From assembly GCA_032871835.1 (NCBI GenBank), contig CM065295.1, forward strand, positions 64,291,687 through 64,355,686: DNA of 64,000 nt. The letters run 5' to 3'. Below the pieces are notes generated by a model. That model was not told the origin of the DNA. It worked only from the letters and a program-made list of their open reading frames with translations, and did not search any database. Position numbers and translations under genes: made by a program. This document shows, one piece after another, positions 1 to 10,974 of the stretch. Every line of letters begins with the position of its first letter. The stretch's first letter is position 1. The DNA is from Dipteronia dyeriana. Its lineage: Eukaryota; Streptophyta; Magnoliopsida; Sapindales; Sapindaceae.

Positions 1-1527
1 AGCTGGATTCACCAGGCCCCTCACCAAAACCACTTCGCCTCCCTTCGTCTTCAGGCAAATCCTGAGTGTGGTCAGTTGGGCCACCCAGACCACTAGACTC
101 TCCTACGGTCGGCCGAATGACTTCCTTAGGGACACTTTCGGGAATCTGCTAGTCAGTCTCGTCAGGGTCCTTATCTGACTCAGGCAGGGCAATGCCATCT
201 TTACTTTGACGAGAAACTTCTTGTTGACTAGCCTGAAGGATTGACTTCACTTGGCGAGCCTGGACGTCGCAGACAATGTTCGAGTCATGCACATCAAAGG
301 ATAAAGGGAATCAAGTCAGTATAGAAAGCAGAATAAATTTTAAAAATAAAAAAAAATGGAGGCGAAGACCACTTACGTCGTCTGCGATTTCCTGAAATCT
401 TGTTAAAGAAGCCAAGCTCTATCATATTTTTCTTACTGAAAAGATAAGACCTGCTCTTTTTCTCCAAAGTACGCACTGCAGCTCGAGTAAGTCGGGTCAG
501 TTCAGTATCAGGGAATTCAGGTTTTTCTTGTTCCACACCTCTAGGGAACAAAAAAATGAGGAACTTTCAGCATCGTCCGAGTCTCCCCGGTCGTAAGAGC
601 AACTTCAAGTCCAAGGTTTCCTCTGGTGAAAAACCAGCTATTCTTCCAGTACTTGTTGGACGGAGGAAATTTTCATACAAAGCCCCTCTTCTTGGCATCA
701 TCAGAGGTATCAACTCCCCGATTCACTTTTGTCCCCTCGGGGACCCAGCAATCATACGAGTTAGACATGAGAAAATAAGTCCATGACCGACCAGACTGCC
801 TTAGCGTGTAGAAGTGCTTGATTTCACTTGGGAAAGGCGGCGATAGATTCACTCGGCTCCATATGTGCCACATGCACATCAAGATCTTGTAGCTATTCGA
901 GGCCAATTGGGCTGGAGCGATCCCTGTTTCAGCCAGAAACAAGGCAATAAACGGCTGAAGAGGAAAAGTAACGCCGCAACAAAGCATGGACCCATAGATT
1001 GCCACCATGCCTGAGGGAGGGTTCCACACGGCTCTATCACCGCCAAGAATCAGAATGACTAAATCGTCCAAATCAAACCGAGCACGGTATTTCCCGATCT
1101 CATCTTCCCCGACCACATTCGGTTCGGCGTCATACCCACTCGAGCGATCAGCAGAGAAAGAAAGACGAGATTTTCTGAACTCCTCTTCAACGTCCTTCTC
1201 ATTAATAATTTGTTCCCTGATCCTAACGTTGCCCGAGTTGTGCTTGAGGACTTCACTTTTACTTTGATGTTTCCCCATCCTCGATCGAAGAGGTATCCTG
1301 TGATCAGAAACGACAGATTCAGAACTAGATGAATCAGAATCAAAACTGGATTCAGAACTAAAACGGGCATCAGGGTAAAGTCTAGAAACATCAACATCTA
1401 AAAAAGGGAGTTCATCAGGGGGAATTTCCCCCAATAGTCTACGAGCGCAAGAAACCAGTTGAAAATCCCCGCGATCAAGCGCTTCGAGAGTTATAGTAAA
1501 AAATCGACGACGGGAAGTCGGATTCAT
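1..1527 (-). pseudogene. Gypsy-type transposon gene (PF04195-like), copy 1, decayed
   Basis: The longest open part runs from an ATG at 1527 to 673 (284 codons). It contains a block (IYGSMLCCGV, then PLQPFIALFLAETGIAPAQL, then ASNSYKILM) that I recognise as the 'putative gypsy type transposon' domain found in plant non-autonomous retroelements. A Ser/Asp-rich acidic stretch precedes it, near residues 55-75. Compared with the second copy at 41.7 kb, one extra base near 700 shifts the frame (DDAKKRGFV then stop). Similarity continues in another frame through 551-377, followed by a GTAAGT donor at 376-371. The acidic region goes on to the window edge, so the 3' part is cut off. The gene has introns, is probably not translated intact, and its biochemical role is unknown. 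Confidence 0.6.
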
Positions 1528-2136
1528 TAAAACTAACTTTGAATGAAGAAGCCTGATGCAAAATCAACGGAAGAGAGGTATTTTCTGCGTAAAGAAATAT
1601 AGGCTGGAAAATTTCTAGTTTGATTCTCTAATTAGCCAACGCAACTCCGTTCAGTGGAGAATTTAAAGGGGTAATAGCACAAAACCCTAGGATCTCAAGG
1701 CGGGAAAAAATCAAGCACAGATTTGATGATGTAGGCGGCGCATTAGGAGACGCGTAGGTCGTTTCTCATAAATGGCATCGAGAAATGAGATGAATGAGAA
1801 GCCTTAGCACTTGTACAATACTATAACCTTCAAAAAATGAACACAAAATTTTCACAATATATCAAAAACTATAGCAGGTAGGCCATTCAGGAAGCTTTTC
1901 ACTGTGCGGCTGTATCTTCACCATCTACTACACTCACCCTTATATGAATAGTTCAATATATCTAAAACAGATGTATGCACGCATGATGGTTGATGACAAC
2001 ACAAAATAATCACAGTTGAGTGGAAAGGAAAACCTGATGAATCAAGAAAAACCTTGTACACACATCTTTGAAGAGATATGAGAGAAACTAAAAGCAGATG
2101 ATTTAAGAAACAGTGATTGAATAAGGTCTTAATAAG
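1528..2136. other. 5' flank of gypsy-type copy 1 and AT-rich spacer
   Basis: The first 270 bases look like the promoter and leader of the minus-strand element gene: moderately GC-rich, with no long frame. Beyond about 1800 the sequence is AT-rich with no recognisable gene. Confidence 0.35.
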
Positions 2137-2452
2137 TGTTGGAAAGTTAAATCAACTTTGCATATTCCAAGATTCTTGAACCATGGAATGTTGAACCTTG
2201 GGAGATTAAAGGTTCATGGAAAGTTGAATTTTATTTATGAATCTTAGGAGATTAAAGTCTTGAGTCAATGAACCTAGAAAGATAAAAAGTCATTGTTTGT
2301 TTTTAGGTGTCCTTTGATTATTTCAATGAGTTATTTGTAATGCTATATATTTAGCGATTGCTGTGTAATCTTGTAAGGTCATGAAATTGAAATAAAAAGA
2401 AAAGGATGAACCTTCAAAATATTTTCTCTGTTTAGCTCTTAGTTCTACAACA
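2137..2452 (+). mobile_element. Possible solo LTR (about 316 bp)
   Basis: The segment begins TGTTGGAAAG and ends CTACAACA, the TG...CA ends of a plant LTR. It has an AATAAA-like signal late in the unit (ATTGAAATAAAAAG near 2385) and a typical U5-like end. I see no second copy, primer-binding site or coding sequence next to it. The flanking 5-mers (ATAAG and ATATA) do not match well, so the boundaries are tentative. Confidence 0.4.
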
Positions 2453-3483
2453 ATATATCGATCCAACTTCAACAATAAGACCCAAAAAAAATTCAAAGGT
2501 TTAAAACTACCTCTTCCTCTCTAATTTGGAAAATATAGGTAGTAAAACCAAACCATCCTAGACGATCATCGAGATGTCTCTGAATGTTTGAGCAATCTTG
2601 TACAGTTAAAATGGATCCCAAATCTTATGAGTGAAGAAGTTATCTTAATATGCATGGATTGTAAAATTCTATTAAGCTGAGACCTTCAATTCCAAACATT
2701 GGAAAGAAAATGGCGAAATTTATTACTTTGAAAATTATGACAAGGAAGATATTTTCCAAATCACTTTGAAAGACCAAGGCTTGTAGGTATTCATATAAAT
2801 TCTAAAAAGAATTTATTATAGATAAATGATCAATAACTCAGTACATACAAAACTGAACGAATATGGTACTTGTTAATGTGTACATTGTATGAAAAATCAC
2901 TTCATAAATAAAATACTTAAACCTTTCAAATATGTAAAAATCTATGGTTGATTACCACATAACATGCAGCAATAGAGATTACAGAGGCATATAAGGCCTA
3001 ATTAAGATGCCAGCAGCCAAGTAACCAAGAACAGGACAGCCTATACATGGAAACAGATATAATATACAAATCGATAATGTATAAAACTTACAAAGATTCA
3101 CATCAGAAACTCAATTTTGTATGGCAGGAGATCACTAGGGAGACATTATAAAAGCATTGAGCATACTACTTCAAGAATTTATTTGAGGAAGCATAATAGA
3201 TTGTAAATAAGGGAATTAAAATATAAGAAATTGCAAAGCAACATTTTTTGATATATAATCATTCAATGACAGGAACTTCAAACAAAACTGAACTCTAAGG
3301 ATGTGTAAATTCAAATACCTCAAGCAATTTTCCGAAATAAAGGCACGTATATCACACTTGCAAGCAGTAACCAAAACATGCCAAAGAGGGAAGCTTTCTC
3401 CTAATTTATCTAAGAAAAATTGAAGTGAAAAAAGTTAAGAAAGCATTGTAATGTTGAACTTAAGACCAGAGGAAGAAAGGCTA
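2453..3483. other. AT-rich intergenic DNA
   Basis: No coding frame, RNA gene or repeat that I can name. Confidence 0.4.
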
Positions 3484-4123
3484 CGGTCCAGTTTGGTATT
3501 GCTTTCCCAGCTGCTTTTGGGATCAAAAGTGATTCCGAACTAAAGATAGGGTGTTTGGTAAAATCTTGGGGAAGTGCTTTTGGTTATTTTTAACTTCTCC
3601 CAACTGAGTTTTTGAGAAACTACAAATACATGCTTTTAGATTTTGACTTCTGCTTTTAGAAAACGAGTTACAGTGATATTGAATGAAATTTTACTAATTT
3701 TCCAACTTTGTCATTGCCTTTAATGAAATGTTTCAAAAAAAAAATTGGATTTATATTGTTGTACAACAAAATTGTTGTCATAACTGTACAAAAAAAAATT
3801 GGGCTAATTAATTCAATAAAGTAGAATAAAAAATAAATAAATAAATAAAGTAGAATAAAAAGGAAATAAAGAAATGTGACTAATTAATTCAATAAAGTAA
3901 AATAAAAAATGGGACTAATTAATTCAATAAAGTACCATAATTATATAATATTTAACACTAAACACAAATAAAAAAGAAAAATGTAAAGTTTAGCACATTA
4001 ATATCATTTAGATGTCTACGACATTTTAGTAATTTTACACATTCACAACACTTTTTACTTCAGTTTACCAAACACAATGAAATTGCTTTTAGTTCTCAAA
4101 GCACTTTTGAATCAAAGATCGAA
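3484..4123. mobile_element. hAT-like non-autonomous DNA element, copy 1, truncated
   Basis: It opens with GGTCCAGTTTGGTATTGCTT and has the 'agtttggtattgctttt ... aaagcactttt' style of many small plant hAT elements. A second, fuller copy lies at 15274-16076. This copy runs into the LTR at 4124 and lacks the right terminal repeat. Inside it, a unit of roughly 50-60 bp containing GACTAATTAATTCAATAAAG is repeated between 3785 and 3935. Confidence 0.45.
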
Positions 4124-4428
4124 TTAAGTGCAAGTCGAATTAAATAAAAGATCGAATTAGTTTATATATTTTTAGGATTAGTTTTGATAATTATTAAATT
4201 AAATAAGTTGAGAATAGTTTTTGATAATTGTTAGATTAAATAAATATTAGATTGCAATTATCAATCTAATTAGATGTCTTTTAGTTATTTTATATTTATC
4301 TACTTAGTTGTATAAATAATGACTTGCAACAATTAAAGAATATGATTAGAGTTTGCTCTTAAAATTAAGTGTTGGTTTATTATGACATTTTGGAGATTTT
4401 AGTTTCTCTCAAATTGTGCACATAATAA
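4124..4428 (+). repeat. LTR A of the tandem element
   Basis: About 305 bp, closely similar to 7006-7338 and 14943-15272. The primer-binding site starts at 4430. Confidence 0.65.
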
Positions 4429-4743
4429 TTGGTATTGGAGCCGGTAAAGGATCAAAGGCTAGACTGTTTAGAGATGTCTTTGGTAACACTCTGAAAGAAT
4501 ATGAGAGAAATATTATTGGCCTTGAATGCTCGTTTTGAGCAACTCCTTGAGTCTTAGACTCGGGTTCATAAACAAGGAGACCTACAAGTAGATGGTTTTA
4601 CAATCAAACACTAGATTCAACTTTGCAAAACAACTACCGATGTTCAACCGTCCAAACCAACAATAATGGATGTACAAGTCTGCAAGTCAACAACACTTTT
4701 AACTCTAAGTGATTCAATTCAAACAAACACAGAGTGACTCGTT

Positions 4744-4887
4744 TTGAACCAACCAACGATTTACAAAAACAACTCTTTATCAAATACAATACCGAGTCCT
4801 GATGAATTGAAGAAAAGAAAGGAAAAATGCTTGTGTTTTATCTATAATAAGAAATTTTGGTTTATACACAAATGCAAAAAAAAAAAA
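4744..4887 (+). pseudogene. Gag zinc-knuckle relic, internal region 1
   Basis: The frame reads SPDELKKRKEKCLCFIYNKK and then FWFIHKCKKK. This resembles the 'ELxxRREKGLCYxCDEKxxxGHxC' zinc-knuckle region near the C-terminus of plant Ty3/gypsy Gag. The second Cys of the CxxC pair is Tyr here (CFIY), while the sister copy at 7546-7773 keeps CFIC. The frame ends at the MULE insertion at 4888. Confidence 0.5.
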
Positions 4888-6860
4888 GGATATTATTCAT
4901 TTGGTCCTTATGTTTTTTTGAATTATCTATCTTTTATTCACTTATACATTTTCTGCTGGATTAGTCCTTATATAATAAAAAATCACTCAAATTGGTCCCG
5001 CTGACCACAATTTTGACAGTCAACAGTTACAGAAAATATTGAATTATTATTTTGCCCTTTACTTTAAAATCAAAATAAAATAAAATGAAAACTTTTATTT
5101 TCTAAATTCTATTTATAATTATATATTAATTTATTTTTATTTTTAAAAAAAAAAGTAACCCACTCAAGAAAATAAACTTGGCTCTGGTTTTTAATTGTAT
5201 GATCCATGTTCATTCTACATCCAACCATCTCTAACATCATTCAATATTTCAATAACTGAAAACATCAGCGCAACAATTAATCATTTAATAATAATAATTT
5301 TTCAAATTAAACCACAACCCAGATTTTTCATCATCGCAACACAACAACCATTCCTATATAATTAAATCACAATTAATCACCATAATGATCATTTAGCACC
5401 ACAACCAGCCCCATCATTAGCTTCAAATCAAACTAACTCATATTCTTTTTTTTTCTTTTTAATAGCAAGAGAAATATATTAGATGCTAAGGAAGTTGAAA
5501 AACAGAGCAATCTCAAAAGGGAGAGAGCAACCACAACAAAGCCAGCCAGAAAACTCAGGCCTCAAAACAGAACCAAAACACAAAGCAAACACTCAACAAA
5601 CACTCAACAAACACTCAACAAACACAACATCAAAGCCACAACAAAAACAGCCACAAACGAAACAACAGAAAGCAAACTTCTAGGCCTGAGAATCCACCTT
5701 CCAAAGCCTGAGAACAACTAGAAGAAGACGTAGAGATCCAAATAAACCACAAAAAACACAACAACAAAAACACAAAAACAACCCAGAGGCATCATAAATT
5801 TCGCCAAGAAAAAATGTCCCCTTCTCTGCTCGCACCTTTATTTGCAAACAAATCTGCAACATCATTGCTGGCTCTAGAGTTAAAGCTAACCACACTTTTG
5901 CCCAAGTAATGCAAGAGGCTACAAATTTCATAAATGAGATTGACATGCTTCAAACTTCCGAATCCAGTGCCATTCACCCAAGATACTGCCATCATCGAGT
6001 TGCTCGGATTCTTCAACATCAGTCACACACCCACCACCACCACCAAATTCTTCGTTCATCCAAAACCCACAACCTCCATCAGATTCTTCTTTCACCATCT
6101 CAAAATTGACAAAGCTCACACGCCACTGCACCATATGCTAACTTGACTCGATGCAATCACAAAGAATAGAGGTGTATCCACAAACAAAGTCGGTCACCAT
6201 TTCGACACAAAATAGAAAGAAGGGAAAGACGGAATCAAGGGATGGATTTTCTGGTGTGGTTTGATTTGTAAAGAGATTTGAGAGGGATTTGAGAGGGGAT
6301 TTTTGTGTGGTTTCGATTCTCAAAGAGATTCGAGAGCTAGGGTTTGGTTTATGAGGGATTCAGGAGCTTAGGTTTGGTTGATGAGGGATGAGAGAGAGAG
6401 AGAGTTTGCAGAAAAAGAGAGAGAGTGAGAATTTGTTTGTGTTTCTGGGTTCATAAGAAGACGAATAAGAGAAGTTTATTTTTAAGTTTTAATTTTTAAT
6501 TTTTATTTTTTTTATTAGGTGGAGATTCAATATGGATCTCCATCTAATAAAAAAAATTCTTTAAATTTAATTATTTTTTATTTTTTATTTATTTCATTAA
6601 TAAATTATTATTAGTTTATTGTTTTTATTTAGTATTACATAAATATTTTTTTTTCCATTGATTTTGTGTTGACATGTGGCATGTCTTTGTTTAAAGACAA
6701 AAATACCTTTGAAACCGTTAAAGTTGACTAACATTTGACCAACATAATGACCAAATTGAGTGGTTTTTGATAACATAGGGACCAATCCAGTGGAAAATGT
6801 ATAAAGGAGTAAAAGATAGATAATTCAAAAAAAACATAGGGACTACATGAATAAAATCCC
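4888..6860. mobile_element. MULE (Mutator-like) element with long terminal inverted repeats
   Basis: The first roughly 130 bases and the reverse complement of the last roughly 130 bases match closely; both contain GAATTATCTATCTTTTA and a GGTCC phrase. The element sits in a run of A on both sides (4876-4887 and 6861-6870), which fits a 9-bp target-site duplication of A. It has no transposase and is therefore non-autonomous. Inside are a minus-strand L1 relic (about 5445-6020) and a CT/GA-rich stretch at 6240-6450 that reads like a captured 5' leader on the minus strand. Confidence 0.7.
5445..6020 (-). pseudogene. L1-type LINE 3' end: RNase H relic, 3' UTR and A-rich tail
   Basis: Minus-strand frame 6019-5792 contains SFNSRASNDVADLFANKG followed by ASREGDIFSW. 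This matches the C-terminal RNase H segment of plant L1 elements (the 'R.AN..AD.LA..G' region). A T-rich untranslated tract follows, and the copy ends in an A-rich tail near 5462-5445. The 5' portion is missing or decayed. It lies inside the MULE, so it inserted there or was captured. Confidence 0.5.
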
Positions 6861-7005
6861 AAAAAAAAAATATTATTGAAGGATTCTGGTTCGATGAGGA
6901 AAATATGAATTTAACTAATGGAAAGTATGTTGAAGGAGTGGGGTGATCATATTTTCTCCATCAATCAATATTTTGAGGACAAGGATGTTTTAAGAGGGAA
7001 TGAAA

Positions 7006-7338
7006 GTTACAAGCAAGTCAAAATAAATAAAAGATAAAATTAGTTTATAGATTTTTAGGATTAGTTTTTATAATTATTAGATTAAATAAGATAGGAATAG
7101 TTATTTATAACTGTTATAATAAATAAAGATTAGACTGCAGTCACCAATCTAATTAGATGTCTTTTATTTATTTTATATTTATCAGCATAAATGTATAAAT
7201 GATGGCTTAAAGCAATTAAATAATATAATTTATTTCTAAAATTAAGTGTTAGTTTATTATGATATTTTATAGATTTTGGTTTCTTTCTAAGTAAATTAGT
7301 ATCATTTTTTTTATTTGATCCAATTGTGCATGTAACAA
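7006..7338 (+). repeat. LTR B (shared middle LTR)
   Basis: The middle LTR ends internal region 1 and begins internal region 2. A primer-binding site (TGGTATCAAAGCC) begins at 7340. Confidence 0.65.
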
Positions 7339-7545
7339 TTGGTATCAAAGCCGGTTAAGGATTAAAGGCTAGAGCATTTAGAGATGTCTTTGGTAACACT
7401 CCGAAAGGAGATAAGAGAAATGTTCTTGGCCTTGAATGCTCACTTTGAGCAACTCCTTAAGTCTTGGATTCGGGTTCATAAATAAGCAAATCTGCAAGTT
7501 GATGGTTCTGCAATCAAACACTACGTTCAAGTTTACAAAATATCA

Positions 7546-7773
7546 ATGACTGATGTTCAACCGTCCAAACCAACAACAATTGATCTACAAGTCTGCAAGT
7601 CAACAACACTTTCAACTCCATGTGGTTCAATTCAAACAAACACAAAGAGACTCGTTCCGAACCGACCAATGATTTACAAGAACAATTCTTTATCAGTTAC
7701 AAGACTGAGTTCTGAAGAATTGAAGAAAAAGAAGGGAAAATGTTTGTGTTTTATCTGCAATAAGAAATTTTGA
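7546..7773 (+). pseudogene. Gag zinc-knuckle relic, internal region 2
   Basis: The 75-codon frame ends LSSEELKKKKGKCLCFICNK and then KF. The CxxC pair and the preceding Glu/Lys-rich helix resemble the zinc-knuckle region of Ty3/gypsy Gag. A stop and the Copia insertion at 7801 remove the His and last Cys. The same peptide occurs in the sister unit at 4744-4887. Confidence 0.5.
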
Positions 7774-7800
7774 CCTATCCACACACACACAAAAAAAAAA

Positions 7801-8844
7801 TGTTGGAAAATTTATGATAAACTACCGGTTTGAGAGGGTTATTTGAGTATGACCGGTTTCATGAAAATTAAAGATCAATGTATATTTGAATTCTCCTTCG
7901 TGAGAGCTTCGAAGTGGTATACTCAAACTCACAAATCGATTAATGGGTGAATGAGAAATTGAGTCTCAAAGTGAGCACATTGTGTAGGAAAAATATACAT
8001 CCCACATTGGTTGGGTAAAATACTTATATGTGGTATATAAGTAGTTGTGTGATAGTAGCTTATCAACATGTGTAAGAGCACGTCCTGCGTACACGAATGC
8101 TGTTCCGGTTGGACTGTGAGAGTACAACCGATTTTTTGCTACTATGTTGAATTTAATTTTTCCTAAATCAGTTTGTTGATAAGGAAAGAATTGAATATTT
8201 TCCCTAAGTTAAACGTTTTAAATAAATGATAAGGAAAAATGGAAATTTCCATTTTGATTAAGGAAATTAATTGAATTAAGGAAATAGTTGATTTCTATTT
8301 TAGATTCTGATACTTACTTGATCACTAAGTAATCAGAATCAATGATCAATTTTTGATTCTGATACTTACTTGATCACTAAGTGATTAGAATCAATGATCA
8401 ATCAGGAATAAATCTTTTAGAAAATTATTCTTTAATTAAATTTCCTTTATCATTTAAAACGTAGTAATTAAGCAATTTCCAAAATTGATCTCTTTGACTT
8501 CGGTTACAAAAAAATAAAATAAAAAACCCTAGTCTACACTTCTAGAATTGAAATCATTCTTGCACTCATAAGTTTTTTTTTCTTCTCTCCTTTTCGTTTT
8601 TCTTCTTCAGTGCATGGTAAGTTCGAACCTAATTTGAGTTCGCTGAGAGTGGTTGTGTTTCGCACTTCCACTGTTGAATCGTTGTATCCTGGGAGATAAT
8701 CGCTATACACATACGGTGTTATATACTGTGAAATTGTCTTAAGGACACCATGTGAAACACGGGCCTCGGTTCCTTAACGTTTTGTTTCTGTTTGTTATGT
8801 TCTGCAGATTCGAACCAGATTGTTTTTGCGTATTAAAAACAACA
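7801..8844 (+). repeat. 5' LTR of Copia A
   Basis: TG...CA ends; near-identical to 13787-14838. A unit of about 50 bp (GATTCTGATACTTACTTGAT onward) is present twice in tandem at about 8306-8402. Confidence 0.9.
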
Positions 8845-8979
8845 ATCTTAAGACAATTTCCTTATTTTCCCCTTCTAAACTCTTATTAAAAGCGTTTTCT
8901 ACAAAAACAACTTTCTGGTTTTGGTTTCTGGTTCAGATCGTGACAAACTTGGAAAAAAAAAAGTTTTAAATCGGGTCTA

Positions 8980-9120
8980 ATTCTAGACACTGATTTCACA
9001 TAATAATCTGATTTAATTTTTTGAAAATCGGGTCTATTAACAGACACTGATTTGGAAATCAATTGTGATTTCAACTGGATAATCGGGTCTCCAATACTAG
9101 ACACTGATTGTGATTTTAAT
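8980..9120 (+). repeat. Degenerate tandem repeat in Copia A leader
   Basis: The phrase 'cgggtct ... agacactgatt' occurs three times at a spacing of about 50-70 bases. This is an untranslated leader between LTR and gag. The rest of the leader to 9868 is AT-rich with no frame. Confidence 0.45.
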
Positions 9121-9868
9121 TGTGAAATCTAGAATCAATTATTGATTCACCGGTTTGATATCAACTGATTGATATCGGTACTATCAGATAACATATATGA
9201 TATTTGTGTGATTATGATAGTATATCGGTTGTACACACAAGTTGTGTTAATACATGATAGTTTAGAGATATAGAATTGTAGTCTATATCTGAAACAACCG
9301 TTAAAATGATTATATCTTTATATAATCAGGTACAAACCAGTTTATATATATACGAGTATATATATATATATATTAAGTTCACTTAAACTCAAGTATTGAC
9401 ACTGGTTTTCAAATCATTTTATTGATTAATATGTATGTGCTATATATATTGTTGATATATATTAACATACAATTAGATCGATTGATATATTAGTATGTTG
9501 TACTGATATGTGTGGAACTAAATAATACAAAATTTTGGTCAATCAAAAGACAGTATTATTGTTTGATATCAGTCTTAGATATCAATTGGAATAAATTGGT
9601 TATATTATTATATAATCTTACCAAGTAGCAGTATTGTTTTATAAATATACATATTATATTTAAAGTGCTAGAATAGTGTTTGATACACTATATTTGATAT
9701 ATCAGTTATTGATATATTGTTGTACAGGTGTTGATATATATATTAACAAACTAATTGTGTTATATTAGTATCTGAGATTGTTATATATATACCGTATGTG
9801 ATAAATCAATGGTTTATATCATTGTATATATGTGGTTCAAAAAAAAAAGGTTTGGTTTTCTATGTAAG

Positions 9869-10960
9869 ATGACTGCCAAATCAACTATAAACATGAGCAT
9901 GACTCAAGAGAATCCGGTGGTCAACCCAATTGTGGGCCAGTTGGCCGACCCGATGGTTAACCCTTTTATGGGTCAAATGAATACCCAAACGGTGAATTTG
10001 TTTGTGTCTCCGGTTTCTGTTATGATAAATCATATGGAGAAACAAGAGAAATTCAGTGGTATGAATTTCAAAAGATGTTGCTCTGACTGATCACATTGAA
10101 TCTTGCGAGATTCTTAATTGATGAGGCTCCTAAGACCAACAGTGGTAACGAGTTGGATATGTAAGTTTAAAATAGTGGTTATTGTCAAAATCAATTATTT
10201 GAACTTCAAAATTGTAATTATCAATTTCATGATGATTTATTTCAATTATTAATTCCGAATTAATTGAAATATTAAATTTTGAATTCAAAACAAACTGATT
10301 TGACTTTAATGTTGCCAATTTTAATAAGAATTAATTTTCATATTAATTCAGTTGATCTCCTCATGATACTATGGTGGATAAATCAAACATGAACTCGAGC
10401 GTTCCATTAGAGACTACAAATGATAATCCAAGTGTAGGATTAGACACTCTGGGTGTTAATTCTTTGCTTGTGAGTGAAGTGGCTATTGTATTGCCAAGTG
10501 TGACAACATTGACTCCGGCCATCAACTCATTCGTGAGAAACATGGTAGAACCAGTGATGAGCCAGTGTGTGAGTCACACAAACTTTTAGTGGTGGCAGCA
10601 AAAGATATTGTTTGTTTGACCACATTGAACCCAGCTGGGTTCCTGACTGAAAAAGTTCTTAAACCCAATAGTGGTGAAGGGCGTGATGTTCATGTATGGA
10701 ATGTTATTGATGCATGGAACCATTCGTATTTTTATACCGAAACTACATACTGAACGGGCTGTCAGATTCGTTGTATAGCGTATATTCTTTAAAAGAAAAC
10801 CAGCCAAAGAACTGTTGGAGTCGTTAGACCGAAAATACAAGACTAAGGATATTGGATCCAAAAGGTTTGTTGTAGGCCGGTTTTTTGAGTACAAGATGAA
10901 GGACTTCATGACAGTTATGAGTCAAGTCCAAAAGCTTCAAGTGAGTCTGTATAAGATTCA
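9869..10960 (+). pseudogene. Copia A gag remains
   Basis: The start MTAKSTINMSMTQENP is followed by a repeated PMVNPFMGQ-like segment and EKFSGMNFKRC, the usual opening of plant Copia Gag. After a stop, an AT-rich 230-bp stretch interrupts. Gag resumes in other frames with LNPAGFLTEKV, then KELLESLDRKYKTKD and SKRFVVGRFFEYKMKDF, the UBN2-type core. At least three stops or shifts are visible. The zinc knuckle and protease are missing. Confidence 0.75.
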
Positions 10961-10974
10961 TGCCAAATGGATAA

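Noticed and set aside
5483..5683. Plus-strand frame rich in Gln, Lys and Thr
   Set aside because: It is the antisense of the L1 3' UTR with a short tandem repeat (AACACTCAACAA), not a gene.
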